DNA from: Rhizobium sp.
GTDB taxonomy: Bacteria; Pseudomonadota; Alphaproteobacteria; Rhizobiales; Rhizobiaceae
Reading direction: 5' to 3'
DNA length: 64,000 bases
Assembly (NCBI GenBank): GCA_019739215.1
Contig: JAHHDR010000035.1
Coordinates: forward strand, 1 to 64,000
Shown: in pieces, positions 1 through 9,862 of the stretch
Numbering within the stretch: the stretch's first letter is position 1
Layout of the letters: each line of letters begins with the position of its first letter
The notes under the pieces: generated by a model
What the model saw: the letters and a program-made list of their open reading frames with translations, nothing else
Database searches by the model: none
Told to the model about the DNA's origin: nothing
Position numbers and translations under genes: made by a program

Positions 1-158
1 GGCTTGGACATGCCGGCCGCCTCGGCGATCTCGTCGATCGTGGCGCCGCGGAATCCGTGGCTCGAAAACACGTCCAGCGCGGCTTCGAGGATTTGTTCTT
101 CCTTCTCTTCCTGAATGCGGGTTCGACGCTGGGTCTTTGCTGCCCTGGGTATCGCCAT
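1..158 (-). CDS. rutR: rutR 5' fragment (mirror copy, cut by window edge)
   Basis: Encodes the first ~52 residues of the TetR-family regulator that is complete at 25668-26309, ending in the recognition-helix region (motif AGMSKP). It stops at the window edge, which is also where the visible palindrome ends, so it is a truncated mirror copy and not a separate gene. Confidence 0.75.
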   Translation of the reverse strand, partial: MAIPRAAKTQRRTRIQEEKEEQILEAALDVFSSHGFRGATIDEIAEAAGMSK

Positions 159-244
159 CCTAGCTCTGGTCCCCTCCTGCGGCCCGGAAAAATGTCTGGA
201 CCGGCATGCTTTTCGGCTTGAGTGCGGCGAAAGAAATTGTAATG

Positions 245-260
245 TTTACCAAACGGTCAA
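245..260. promoter_or_regulatory. RutR-type operator (mirror copy)
   Basis: TTTACCAAACGGTCAA is the mirror of the site at 25566-25581 and lies between the rutR fragment and pydC. See that entry. Confidence 0.6.
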
Positions 261-417
261 ATTATTGGACAAATCGCCAAACAAAGGCAAGTCCAATTCG
301 GGGAAGAGAGAAAAATCATCCGCTCCGGGGACCACGGGAACAAGACCGGCGCTTGGCATCTTGCCCGCGCCCAGGGCATGAATGCCATGTCATTCATGCC
401 AATGCAGGGAGATATCA

Positions 418-1668
418 GTGACGGCACGCGGCGAGAACATGCGCATCAATGGCGACCGACTGTGGGATTCGCTGATGGATATGGCGAAGGTCGGCCCCGG
501 CGTCGCCGGCGGCAACAATCGCCAGACGCTCACCGATTCCGACAGTGAGGGCCGCCACCTCTTCAAGACCTGGTGCGACGAGGCCGGGATGACCATGTCC
601 GTCGACAAGATGGGCACGATGTTCGCCACGCGAGCCGGCACCGATCCGGATGCACTGCCCGTCTATGTCGGCTCCCATCTCGACACCCAGCCGACCGGCG
701 GCAAGTATGACGGCGTTCTCGGCGTGCTTGCCGGCCTCGAAGTCATTCGCTCGATGAACGACCTCGATATCCGGACGAAGCACCCCATCGTCGTCACCAA
801 CTGGACCAACGAGGAAGGCGCCCGCTTCGCCCCCGCCATGCTCGCGTCAGGCGTCTTCGCCGGCGTCCACACGCTGGACTACGCCTATGACCGCAAGGAC
901 CCCGACGGCAAGACTTTCGGCGACGAGCTCAAGCGCATCGGCTGGGTCGGCGACGAAGAGGTCGGCGCCCGCAAGATGCACGCCTATTTCGAGTATCACA
1001 TCGAGCAGGGTCCGATCCTCGAGGCCGAGAACAGGCAGATCGGCGTCGTCACCCACTGTCAGGGCCTGTGGTGGCTTGAATTCACACTGACCGGCAAGGA
1101 AGCCCATACCGGCTCGACTCCGATGAACCTGCGCGTCAATGCCGGGCTCGCCATGGCCCGGATCATGGAAATGGTGCAGACCGTTGCCATGGACAACCAG
1201 CCCGGCTGCGTCGGCGGTGTCGGCCAGGTGAAATTCTCGCCCAACTCGCGCAACGTGTTGCCAGGCACCGTGATCTTTACCGTCGACATCCGCTCTCCCG
1301 ACCAGGCCAAGCTCGACCGCATGCGGGCAAGGATCGAGGCCGAGGCGGCCGGGATCTGCGAAGTCCTCGGCGTCGGCTGCGCTGTCGAGGCCGTAGGACA
1401 TTTCGACCCCGTCACCTTCGACCCGACACTGGTCGCTTCGGTGCGCAAGGCGGCCGAGGATCTCGGCTACAGCCACATGAACCTGATTTCCGGGGCCGGC
1501 CACGACGCCTGCTGGACTGCCAAGGTGGCCCCGTCGACCATGATCATGTGCCCCTGCGTCGGCGGGCTCTCCCACAACGAGGCCGAGGACATTTCCAAAG
1601 ACTGGGCCACCGCTGGCGCCGACGTGCTGCTGCGCGCGGTGGTCGAGACGGCAGGGATCGTGGAGTAA
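418..1668 (+). CDS. pydC: N-carbamoyl-beta-alanine amidohydrolase, mirror copy
   Basis: Frame identical to the copy at 24158-25408 on the other strand. The GTG start at 418 is preferred because GGGAG lies just upstream (about 6 bases away); the more upstream in-frame ATG at 382 has no ribosome site. Function is described at the right-arm copy. Confidence 0.75.
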   Translation: MTARGENMRINGDRLWDSLMDMAKVGPGVAGGNNRQTLTDSDSEGRHLFKTWCDEAGMTMSVDKMGTMFATRAGTDPDALPVYVGSHLDTQPTGGKYDGVLGVLAGLEVIRSMNDLDIRTKHPIVVTNWTNEEGARFAPAMLASGVFAGVHTLDYAYDRKDPDGKTFGDELKRIGWVGDEEVGARKMHAYFEYHIEQGPILEAENRQIGVVTHCQGLWWLEFTLTGKEAHTGSTPMNLRVNAGLAMARIMEMVQTVAMDNQPGCVGGVGQVKFSPNSRNVLPGTVIFTVDIRSPDQAKLDRMRARIEAEAAGICEVLGVGCAVEAVGHFDPVTFDPTLVASVRKAAEDLGYSHMNLISGAGHDACWTAKVAPSTMIMCPCVGGLSHNEAEDISKDWATAGADVLLRAVVETAGIVE

Positions 1669-1787
1669 CTTCGGTGTGGGTGGGCTGAGTTCCAGCAATG
1701 CCTCGAGCACAGTTCATGAACATCGCGTCTCACTCCTTCACGGCATTCACGTCCGCAGTCCGATAGCGCCACAACCGGAACCCACCC

Positions 1788-2420
1788 ATGGACATCGCCA
1801 CAATCCTCGCCTTCATGACGGTCACCACTCTGCTGGTCGTTTCGCCCGGCCCGAATGGCGTGCTGATCGCCAGGACCGTCCCGACCTCGGGCAGGATGGC
1901 GGGCTTTGCCAATATCGCCGGCTTCGTCACCGCCTTCTACATTCACGGGGCCTTCGTCCTATTCGGTCTGTCCGTGATCCTCATGCGCTCGGCGGACCTG
2001 TTCTTCCTCGTCAAGATGCTGGGCGCGGCCTATCTTTGCTATATCGGCATCAAGGCGCTGCACCAGGCCTGGCGCGGCGCCACTGCGAGACCAGCAGTGA
2101 CGCCCGCCCGCCGCCGGCGGACGTTGGTCATGGCCTATGTCGAAGGCCTGCTGACCAATGCCCTCAATCCCAAGGTCTCGATGTTCTACATCGCCGCCTT
2201 CCCGCAATTCCTGCCGCCCGAGCATGCGACGGCGGCAAACATCTTCCTGCTGGTCTTCCTCCACTCCATGATCAACCTCGTCTGGTTCTCGACCATGGTG
2301 CTGGTCTTTTCCCGCCTGTCCCGATTTGCCCGAAGCGACCGCGCCGAACGCTGGATCCAGGCAGCGACCGGCCTCGTCTTCGTCGGCTTCGGCCTGAAAC
2401 TCGCAACTATGCGCGCCTGA
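1788..2420 (+). CDS. LysE/RhtB-type exporter, mirror copy
   Basis: Same 210-residue protein as 23406-24038. No difference is visible between the arms. Confidence 0.75.
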   Translation: MDIATILAFMTVTTLLVVSPGPNGVLIARTVPTSGRMAGFANIAGFVTAFYIHGAFVLFGLSVILMRSADLFFLVKMLGAAYLCYIGIKALHQAWRGATARPAVTPARRRRTLVMAYVEGLLTNALNPKVSMFYIAAFPQFLPPEHATAANIFLLVFLHSMINLVWFSTMVLVFSRLSRFARSDRAERWIQAATGLVFVGFGLKLATMRA

Positions 2421-2437
2421 ACACTCCGGAGGTATTC

Positions 2438-3895
2438 ATGTCATCCAAAATCATCAAGGGCGGCACCATCGTCACCGCCGACCTCACCTACAAGGCCGAC
2501 ATCAGGATCGAGGGCGGCCGCATCGTCGAGATCGGTCAGAACCTTTCGGGCGGCGAAACCCTCGACGCGACAGGCTGCTACGTCATGCCCGGCGGCATCG
2601 ATCCGCATGTCCATCTCGAAATGCCCTTCATGGGCACCTATTCCGCTGACGATTTCGAGAGCGGCACCCGCGCCGGCCTTGCCGGCGGCACGACCATGGT
2701 CGTCGATTTCTGCCTGCCCGGCCCGCAGCAGTCGCTGCTCGAGGCACTGCAGATGTGGGACAACAAGACCTCCCGCGCCAATGCCGACTATTCCTTCCAC
2801 ATGGCGATCACCGGCTGGAACGAGCGCGTCTTCAACGAGATGGAGACGGTGGTCAGGGATCGCGGCATCAACACCTTCAAGCACTTCATGGCCTACAAGG
2901 GTGCGCTGATGGTGAACGACGACGAGATGTTCGCCTCCTTCCAGCGCTGTGCCGAACTGGGCGCGCTGCCGCTGGTCCATGCCGAAAACGGCGATGTCGT
3001 CGCCTCGATGACCGCCAAGCTGCTGGCCGAGGGTAACAATGGCCCCGAGGCGCACGCCTATTCCCGCCCGCCCGAGGTCGAGGGCGAGGCCACCAACCGC
3101 GCCATCATGCTGGCCGACATGGCGGGTGTCCCGCTCTATGTCGTGCATACCTCCTGCGAACAGGCCCATGAAGCCATCCGCCGCGCGCGCCAGAAGGGCA
3201 TGCGCGTCTATGGCGAGCCGCTGATCCAGCATCTGACGCTGGACGAGACCGAATATTTCAACAAGGACTGGGACCATGCCGCCCGCCGCGTCATGTCGCC
3301 CCCGTTCCGTTCGAAGCAGCATCAGGACAGCCTCTGGGCCGGCCTGCAATCGGGCTCGCTCTCGGTCGTCGCCACCGATCACTGCGCCTTCACCACCGAG
3401 CAGAAGCGCTCCGGCCGCGACAGTTTCGCCCTGATCCCGAACGGCACCGGCGGCCTCGAAGACCGCATGCCGATGCTCTGGACCCATGGCGTCGCCACCG
3501 GCCGCCTGACGATGAACGAATTCGTCGCGGTCACCTCGACCAACATCGCCAAGATCCTCAATGTCTACCCCCGCAAGGGCGCGATCCTGGTCGGCGCCGA
3601 TGCCGACATCGTCGTCTGGGATCCCAAGCGCTCCAAGACGATTTCGGCAGCGACGCAACAATCGGCGATCGACTACAATGTTTTCGAAGGCAAGCAGGTC
3701 ACCGGCCTGCCGCGCTACACGCTGACCCGTGGCGAAGTCGCGATCGAGGAATCGACCGTCAAGACCAGAGAAGGTCACGGTCAGTTCGTCAAGCGCGAGC
3801 CGTTCCAGGCCGTCAACAAGGCGCTGTCGACCTGGAAGGAACTCGTCGCACCGCGCAAGGTCGAACGCACGGGCATCCCGGCGACGGGGGTCTGA
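2438..3895 (+). CDS. pydB: Dihydropyrimidinase, mirror copy
   Basis: Same 485-residue protein as 21931-23388. The ATG at 2438 follows CGGAGG with 6 bases spacing; a much longer reading frame running upstream through the lysE gene is not the real start. Confidence 0.78.
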   Translation: MSSKIIKGGTIVTADLTYKADIRIEGGRIVEIGQNLSGGETLDATGCYVMPGGIDPHVHLEMPFMGTYSADDFESGTRAGLAGGTTMVVDFCLPGPQQSLLEALQMWDNKTSRANADYSFHMAITGWNERVFNEMETVVRDRGINTFKHFMAYKGALMVNDDEMFASFQRCAELGALPLVHAENGDVVASMTAKLLAEGNNGPEAHAYSRPPEVEGEATNRAIMLADMAGVPLYVVHTSCEQAHEAIRRARQKGMRVYGEPLIQHLTLDETEYFNKDWDHAARRVMSPPFRSKQHQDSLWAGLQSGSLSVVATDHCAFTTEQKRSGRDSFALIPNGTGGLEDRMPMLWTHGVATGRLTMNEFVAVTSTNIAKILNVYPRKGAILVGADADIVVWDPKRSKTISAATQQSAIDYNVFEGKQVTGLPRYTLTRGEVAIEESTVKTREGHGQFVKREPFQAVNKALSTWKELVAPRKVERTGIPATGV

Positions 3896-3902
3896 GGAAA
3901 GC

Positions 3903-4280
3903 ATGGGGGGCCGCGCAATCTTAATCGCACTGATCAGCGCGGCACCCTTCTCCGCGATCGCGGCAACGCTGCCGATATCAGGCACCTACGGCAACGAACG
4001 CGGCTGCCGGCTCGCGCGGATCGGCGACTACAGCGAGGATGACAGCGCCCGCATCCTGACATCAGAGGCGCTCCAGACCATGGTGACCTACTGTTCCTTC
4101 GATGTAGTGACCCCAACACCAGCCGGCGGCCACAAACTCGCGCTGACCTGCGCCTCTGAAGGATCCGGCCCGGAGGACAACATTCAGGATTCGGCGGAAA
4201 TATCCGGCGATGCGACCAGCGGCTACGTCGTCAGTTTCGCCGACGGAACGGTATGGGAGGCGTTGAAGAGATGCGAATGA
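3903..4280 (+). CDS. Exported small protein, mirror copy
   Basis: Same 125-residue signal-peptide protein as 21546-21923, starting 7 bases after pydB with GAGGAAAG as ribosome site. Confidence 0.65.
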   Translation: MGGRAILIALISAAPFSAIAATLPISGTYGNERGCRLARIGDYSEDDSARILTSEALQTMVTYCSFDVVTPTPAGGHKLALTCASEGSGPEDNIQDSAEISGDATSGYVVSFADGTVWEALKRCE

Positions 4281-4297
4281 TCCCGCGCAAAAAACCG

Positions 4298-4711
4298 CTA
4301 ATCCGCCAGCCGCTCCAGTTCCGGCAGCAGCACCACGCTCTCCTGCTCGTTGGGGTCCGTGCGCGCTATCACGGCACTGCAGCTCTCAGTCGTCGACCGG
4401 TTGACCGGCAGGTGCGGCACGCCGGCCGGGATGTAGAACATGTCGCCGGCCTTGGTGATGATGCGGTTTTCGAGCCTGGCGCCATAGAAGCATTCGACCT
4501 CGCCGGACAGCACGAAGATCGCGGTCTCGTGCCCTTCATGCATATGCGCCTTGGCCCGGCCACCCGGTGGCACGGTCAACAGCATCATCGCGATACCTTT
4601 CGAGCCCGAATTCTCCTTGCAGATGCCCTCGATATAGGAAAAGCCCTGCTTGCCGTCATAGGGGATTGCCGGACGGATCAGCTTGCATTCGGGAAGCGGG
4701 GATGATGACAT
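4298..4711 (-). CDS. Cupin-domain protein, mirror copy
   Basis: Same 137-residue protein as 21115-21528. The ATG at 4711 is preceded by CAGGAG. Confidence 0.72.
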   Translation of the reverse strand: MSSSPLPECKLIRPAIPYDGKQGFSYIEGICKENSGSKGIAMMLLTVPPGGRAKAHMHEGHETAIFVLSGEVECFYGARLENRIITKAGDMFYIPAGVPHLPVNRSTTESCSAVIARTDPNEQESVVLLPELERLAD

Positions 4712-4782
4712 AGAAATTGCTCCTGCAACAAAAACAGGCGGATAACCGCCGTCGGGAACGAGAATAACCGAACTGGGTGAAC

Positions 4783-5574
4783 ATGTCGAAATCCAATGAA
4801 ACCGTCGTCGCGGCAAACAAGCTCGGCCTCGTCTTCGAGACCGGCGACGGGCCCGTGACCGCGCTGACCGATGTCAATCTCGATGTGAAGAAGGGCGATT
4901 TTGTCTCTTTCATCGGGCCGTCGGGCTGCGGCAAGACGACCTTCCTGCGCGTCATCGCCGACCTCGAGAAGCCGACCTCGGGCACGATCCTGGTCAACGG
5001 CATGTCGCCGGAACAGGCACGCCACAGTCGCGCCTATGGCTATGTCTTCCAGGCCGCGGCGCTTTATCCGTGGCGCACGATCGAAAAGAACATCGCGCTG
5101 CCGCTCGAAATCATGGGCTACTCCAGAAGCGAGCAATCCGCCCGCATCGCCCGCACGCTGGATCTCGTCAATCTCTCTGGCTTCGCCAAGAAATTCCCCT
5201 GGCAGCTCTCCGGCGGCATGCAGCAGCGCGCCTCGATCGCCCGTGCGCTGGCCTTCGATGCCGACCTGCTCCTGATGGACGAGCCCTTCGGCGCGCTCGA
5301 CGAGATCGTCCGCGACCATCTCAATGAGGAACTCCTCAAGCTCTGGGACCGCACCAACAAGACGATCTGTTTCGTGACCCATTCGATCCCCGAGGCCGTG
5401 TATCTCTCCACCAAGATCGTGGTGATGAGTCCGCGCCCCGGCCGGGTTACCGACATCATCGAATCGCCCCTGCCCCGCGAGCGCCCGCTGGACATCCGCG
5501 AGACCCCCGAATTTCTCGAGATCGCCCATCGCGTCCGCGACGGGTTGAGGGCGGGGCATTCCTATGAAGTCTGA
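4783..5574 (+). CDS. ABC transporter ATPase (pyrimidine-locus transporter), mirror copy
   Basis: Same protein as 20252-21043. A GTG two codons upstream (4777) is an alternative start. Confidence 0.75.
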   Translation: MSKSNETVVAANKLGLVFETGDGPVTALTDVNLDVKKGDFVSFIGPSGCGKTTFLRVIADLEKPTSGTILVNGMSPEQARHSRAYGYVFQAAALYPWRTIEKNIALPLEIMGYSRSEQSARIARTLDLVNLSGFAKKFPWQLSGGMQQRASIARALAFDADLLLMDEPFGALDEIVRDHLNEELLKLWDRTNKTICFVTHSIPEAVYLSTKIVVMSPRPGRVTDIIESPLPRERPLDIRETPEFLEIAHRVRDGLRAGHSYEV

Positions 5575-5607
5575 TTCATTCTCCGTTGCGAAAGACGTAT
5601 TCAAGCT

Positions 5608-5943
5608 ATGAGCGGAACCTTCATCCTCTTTCTCGCCGGTGCTTCCGCAATCTTCATCGCGGCCGCGAGCGCGACGCGTGCCTATATCTCCTCGGACAAC
5701 TGGCTCTGGGTGGCGCTGTCCCTGTTTCTCTACGCCGCGGGCAACATCGTCATGATCCGCATCATGCGCGAGGGCGGGCTCGGGCTGGCGATCTCGATCT
5801 CCGCCATCGCCCAGCTCATTCTCGTCAACATCATCGCCTTTGCGGTCTTCAATGAGCGCATGACCAATGTCCAGATCGGCGGCGTGGCGCTCGGCATTCT
5901 CGCCATGGTGTTGATGATGTGGCCGAACAAGGCGGGGGCGTGA
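5608..5943 (+). CDS. EmrE-like small membrane protein, mirror copy
   Basis: Same 111-residue protein as 19883-20218. Confidence 0.7.
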   Translation: MSGTFILFLAGASAIFIAAASATRAYISSDNWLWVALSLFLYAAGNIVMIRIMREGGLGLAISISAIAQLILVNIIAFAVFNERMTNVQIGGVALGILAMVLMMWPNKAGA

Positions 5944-5944
5944 G

Positions 5945-6832
5945 ATGGCGGCATCGAAGGCACGTGAAAGCCTTGTCCCGGTCCTGACGATCACCGCCGT
6001 CATCCTGGTAATCTGGTACGTGGCCGCGACCCTGCTCAACGCGCCCTTCCAGCGCGACCAGGACAAGCGCGACGACGTGGCTTCGCGGACCACCGGCGAA
6101 TTCATCATGAAGACGTGGTCGCAGCCGAAACCGACCATGCCGGCGCCGCACCAGGTGGCGGAAACGCTCTACAAGAACGTCTTCACCGTCAAGGTCACAT
6201 CGGCGCGCAGCCTCGTCTATCACAGCTGGGTCACGCTCTCCTCGACGCTGCTCGGCTTTGCGATGGGCACGGTTCTCGGTGTCGTGATCGCTGTCGGCAT
6301 CGTCCACGTGCCCGCGCTCGACAAGTCCTTCCTGCCGTGGATCATCGCCTCGCAGACCATCCCGATCCTTGCCATCGCCCCGATGATCGTCGTCGTGCTG
6401 GCCTCGATCAACGTCACGGGCATCATGCCCAAGGCGCTGATCTCGGCCTATCTTTCGTTCTTCCCGGTGGCGGTCGGCATGGTGAAGGGCCTGCGCTCGC
6501 CGGAAGTCATGCATCTCGACCTCGTCCATACCTATAGCGCCACGCCCTGGCAGACGTTCTGGAAGCTGCGTGTGCCGGCTTCGGTCCCGTTCTTCTTCAC
6601 CTCGATCAAGGTGGCGGTCGCAGCCAGCCTCGTCGGCGCCATCGTCGGCGAACTGCCCACCGGCGCCGTGGCCGGCATCGGCTCGAAACTGCTGGCCGGT
6701 TCCTATTACAGCCAGACCATCGACGTCTGGGCCGCGCTGATCGCAGGCTCGGTCGTCGCCGTCCTGCTGGTCACGATCGTCGACATCGTCTCGCGGCTTG
6801 TGAACAAGGGCATGGGGGCCCGGCCGGAATGA
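5945..6832 (+). CDS. ABC transporter permease 1, mirror copy
   Basis: Same 295-residue protein as 18994-19881; its stop overlaps the next start by an ATGA junction. Confidence 0.75.
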   Translation: MAASKARESLVPVLTITAVILVIWYVAATLLNAPFQRDQDKRDDVASRTTGEFIMKTWSQPKPTMPAPHQVAETLYKNVFTVKVTSARSLVYHSWVTLSSTLLGFAMGTVLGVVIAVGIVHVPALDKSFLPWIIASQTIPILAIAPMIVVVLASINVTGIMPKALISAYLSFFPVAVGMVKGLRSPEVMHLDLVHTYSATPWQTFWKLRVPASVPFFFTSIKVAVAASLVGAIVGELPTGAVAGIGSKLLAGSYYSQTIDVWAALIAGSVVAVLLVTIVDIVSRLVNKGMGARPE

Positions 6833-7929
6833 TGCGCTTCAAGCCCAACTGGCAATCCCTACTGGCCGCGCTGGCGCTGGCCGTCAGCCTGGTGAGCCTG
6901 CCATTGACCGCCGCGACCGGTGCCGGCACGACCACGGCCGTCGTGCTCCTGATCGGCCTGTCCATCGTCCTCGCATCGTCGGGTGCGAGCGGGAGCATCA
7001 TCGCCGCCGGACTGGCGATCTTCGTCCATGCCGCGGTCTTTCTGCTGCTCGCCGCCCTCGATGGCGCCGAGGGGACCGCGGGCATCGGCTTCTACGCGGC
7101 CGTTATCGCCTGCTGGCTGATGGCCTGGCGGCTGGTGACGGTCATGTCCGGCGATAACAGGCGTTCGGGTGGCCTCTTGGGAAAGGTGGTCGTGCCGGCA
7201 ATTTTCGGCATCTGGATCCTCATCCTGTGGGAAGCGCTGACGCGCGGCGCAGGTGTGCCGCAGGTTCTCCTGCCGTCACCGTCGCTGATCTGGGTCCGTA
7301 TCCTCAATTCGCTGCCGATCCTGGCGGCCGACTTCCGCCAGACCGTCCTGAAGGCCGTGCTCGCCGGCTATGTCATGGGCTGCGGTGCCGGCTTCCTGGT
7401 TGCCGTCCTGGCCGATCGGTTCCGCTTCCTGTCCAACGGGCTGCTACCGATCGGCAATCTCATGTCGGCGCTGCCGATCATCGGCATCGCGCCGGTCATG
7501 GTGATCTGGTTCGGCTTCGACTGGCAGTCCAAGGCCGCCGTGGTCGTGGTCATGACCTTCTTCCCCATGCTGGTGAACACGATCGAAGGGCTCAAGACCG
7601 CCGGCCGCATGGAACGCGACCTGATGGCCACCTACAATGCCGGCCACTGGCAGACACTGTTCAAGCTCCGGCTCCCGGCCGCGATGCCCTTTATTTTCAA
7701 TGCACTGAAGATCAATTCCACGCTCGCGCTGATCGGCGCGCTGGTGGCGGAATTCTTCGGCACGCCCATCGTCGGCATGGGCTTCAGGATCTCGACCGAA
7801 GTCGGTCGGATGAATCTCGACATGGTCTGGGCGGAAATCGCGCTTGCAGCCCTTGTCGGGTCGTTGTTCTATGGCGCCATCGCACTTCTCGAGCGCGCCA
7901 CAACCTTCTGGCACCCGTCATACCGCTAA
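6829..7929 (+). CDS. ABC transporter permease 2, mirror copy
   Basis: Same 366-residue protein as 17897-18997. Confidence 0.75.
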   Translation: MMRFKPNWQSLLAALALAVSLVSLPLTAATGAGTTTAVVLLIGLSIVLASSGASGSIIAAGLAIFVHAAVFLLLAALDGAEGTAGIGFYAAVIACWLMAWRLVTVMSGDNRRSGGLLGKVVVPAIFGIWILILWEALTRGAGVPQVLLPSPSLIWVRILNSLPILAADFRQTVLKAVLAGYVMGCGAGFLVAVLADRFRFLSNGLLPIGNLMSALPIIGIAPVMVIWFGFDWQSKAAVVVVMTFFPMLVNTIEGLKTAGRMERDLMATYNAGHWQTLFKLRLPAAMPFIFNALKINSTLALIGALVAEFFGTPIVGMGFRISTEVGRMNLDMVWAEIALAALVGSLFYGAIALLERATTFWHPSYR

Positions 7930-7965
7930 TGCCGGGCGTCCGGAAACAAACAGGGGAATGAAAAG

Positions 7966-8937
7966 ATGAAAACAAAGATGAAACTCACCCTCGCCCTGGC
8001 CATGAGCCTGGTCGCCGGCTCGGCCCTGTCGGCCGAGAAGGTCGTCCTCCAGCTCAAATGGGTCGCACAGGCGCAGTTTGCCGGCTACTTCGTCGCCAAG
8101 GACAAGGGCTTCTATGAAGCGGAAGGCCTCGACGTCGAGATCAAGCCGGGCGGTCCCGACATCGCGCCCGAGCAGGTCATTGCCGGCGGCGGCGCCGACG
8201 TGATCGTCGCCTGGGCCGGCGGCGCGCTGGCCGCACGTGACAAGGGCGTCGCCCTCGTCAACATCGCCCAGCCCTTTGCCAAGGCCGGCATGCAGCTCGT
8301 CTGCCCGAAGGACGGTCCGGTGAAGACCGAAGCCGACTTCAAGGGCAAGACGCTCGGCGTCTGGTTCTTCGGCAACGAATATCCCTTCTACGCCTGGATG
8401 ACCAAGCTCGGACTTTCGACCGACGGCGGCGCAGAGGGCGTCAACGTCCTCAAGCAGTCCTTCGACGTGCAGCCGCTGATCCAGAAGCAGGCCGACTGCA
8501 TCTCCGTCATGACCTACAACGAGTACTGGCAGTTGATCGACGCCGGCTACAAGCCGGAAGACCTCACCGTCTTCAACTACGCCGCCATGGGCAACGACCT
8601 GATGGAGGACGGCCTCTACGCGCTCGAGGACAAGCTCAAGGACCCGGCCTTCAAGGAAAAGATGGTCAAGTTCGTCAAGGCATCGATGAAGGGCTGGGCC
8701 TACGCCAAGGACAATCCAGATGAAGCCGCCGGCATCGTCATGGACAATGGCGGCCAGGACGAGAACCATCAGAAGCGCATGATGGGCGAAGTCGCCAAGC
8801 TTCTCGGCGACGCCTCCGGCAAGCTCGACATGGCGCTCTACGAGCGCACCGAAAAGGCTCTGCTCGACCAGAAGATCATCGAGAAGAAGCCGGAAGGCGC
8901 GTTTACGACCGAGATCACCGACGCGGCGAGCAAGTAA
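7966..8937 (+). CDS. NMT1/THI5-like substrate-binding protein, mirror copy
   Basis: Same 323-residue protein as 16889-17860. It is the last gene inward that is identical in both arms; just past its terminator the arms begin to differ. Confidence 0.75.
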   Translation: MKTKMKLTLALAMSLVAGSALSAEKVVLQLKWVAQAQFAGYFVAKDKGFYEAEGLDVEIKPGGPDIAPEQVIAGGGADVIVAWAGGALAARDKGVALVNIAQPFAKAGMQLVCPKDGPVKTEADFKGKTLGVWFFGNEYPFYAWMTKLGLSTDGGAEGVNVLKQSFDVQPLIQKQADCISVMTYNEYWQLIDAGYKPEDLTVFNYAAMGNDLMEDGLYALEDKLKDPAFKEKMVKFVKASMKGWAYAKDNPDEAAGIVMDNGGQDENHQKRMMGEVAKLLGDASGKLDMALYERTEKALLDQKIIEKKPEGAFTTEITDAASK

Positions 8938-8964
8938 GCGCTGTCAAGATCGATTGAACCACGG

Positions 8965-8997
8965 GAGGCAGGCTGGAAGGCCTGCCTCTCTTTTTTC
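8965..8997 (+). terminator. Intrinsic terminator of the ABC operon, mirror copy
   Basis: Nine-base stem GAGGCAGGC/GCCTGCCTC followed by a T-rich run. The run has six T here and five in the mirror site at 16829-16861, one of the first differences between the arms. Confidence 0.75.
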
Positions 8998-9132
8998 ACG
9001 CCTGACGAGTATGTCGGGCCAGGGCCAGGCGATCGGCCGGAATGGCCGTCTGTCGCTCTGAACCGACACATCGTCGCGCATGACATCCCTCCACAGGGTA
9101 CCACGCCAACGCGCAGAAGCCCTGAGACGGTC

Positions 9133-9652
9133 CTAGAATCCCGCTGACGGCAATCACGGACCGCAAAGGCGATGACGACGATTCAGGCCGACAATGGTCA
9201 TGGAACTCGCGAGGAGCGCGGCCGCGATGGGATAGCTGCCACGCCACGCCAGCGCAGCAGCGGCGACCGCGACGAGCGGCGACAGGGCGAGCAGCGACAG
9301 GGCGAGCAGGACCGGCGTGCCCCCATCGCCAGCCCGAAAATCGATTCCCTGCTCAAGGGCGCCGGGCAGCGACGACAGCCAGCCCAGCATCAGGCTTCCC
9401 GCGACGGCGAGCGTCGCGCCGCGAAGGGCGCCCCGGGCAGCGAAGACGAAGGCGACGGACAGCAGCGGCAGTCTGAAGCGCGCCCATGGCGGCTGCGACC
9501 CATCCGCTTGGTCCATGAGCAACGCCCGGCACCCCCAGGAAAAGATAGGCTACGGCTGACAGGCCGAGATAGACTTGCAACACGCCCGTGAGGACAAGGA
9601 GCGGCCAGGCAAGTCTTGCCGCGAGGGATTTCTTTTCTTGCACGTCGTCCAT
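9133..9652 (-). pseudogene. Conserved membrane protein, frame-broken mirror copy
   Basis: Mirror of 16174-16693. Several one-base changes relative to the other arm, for example an extra C next to the stop codon, break the frame. Combining both arms gives one continuous ~170-residue membrane protein, so the breaks are best read as sequence errors. Confidence 0.55.
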
Positions 9653-9808
9653 TTCCAATCCTGTGACACCGGCACGTCGATCCGGGTGCGGCCCGATGGG
9701 GAACTGCTTGGTGAGGACGTATTTCAAGGACGCCGATATTCGCCGTCATTTCTGCACCCGGTGCCACGGAATTCATGGGCGCCACGCCAGTCGCGAACAG
9801 GCCAAACG

Positions 9809-9839
9809 AAAAGAGCCCGGCACCATCAGCGCCGGGCTC
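9809..9839 (-). terminator. Terminator after livJ, mirror copy
   Basis: Nine-base stem GAGCCCGGC/GCCGGGCTC with a T-run on the minus-strand side, downstream of the livJ copy. Mirror of 15988-16018. Confidence 0.7.
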
Positions 9840-9862
9840 CTGTTCATCCATCCGAATTCGGC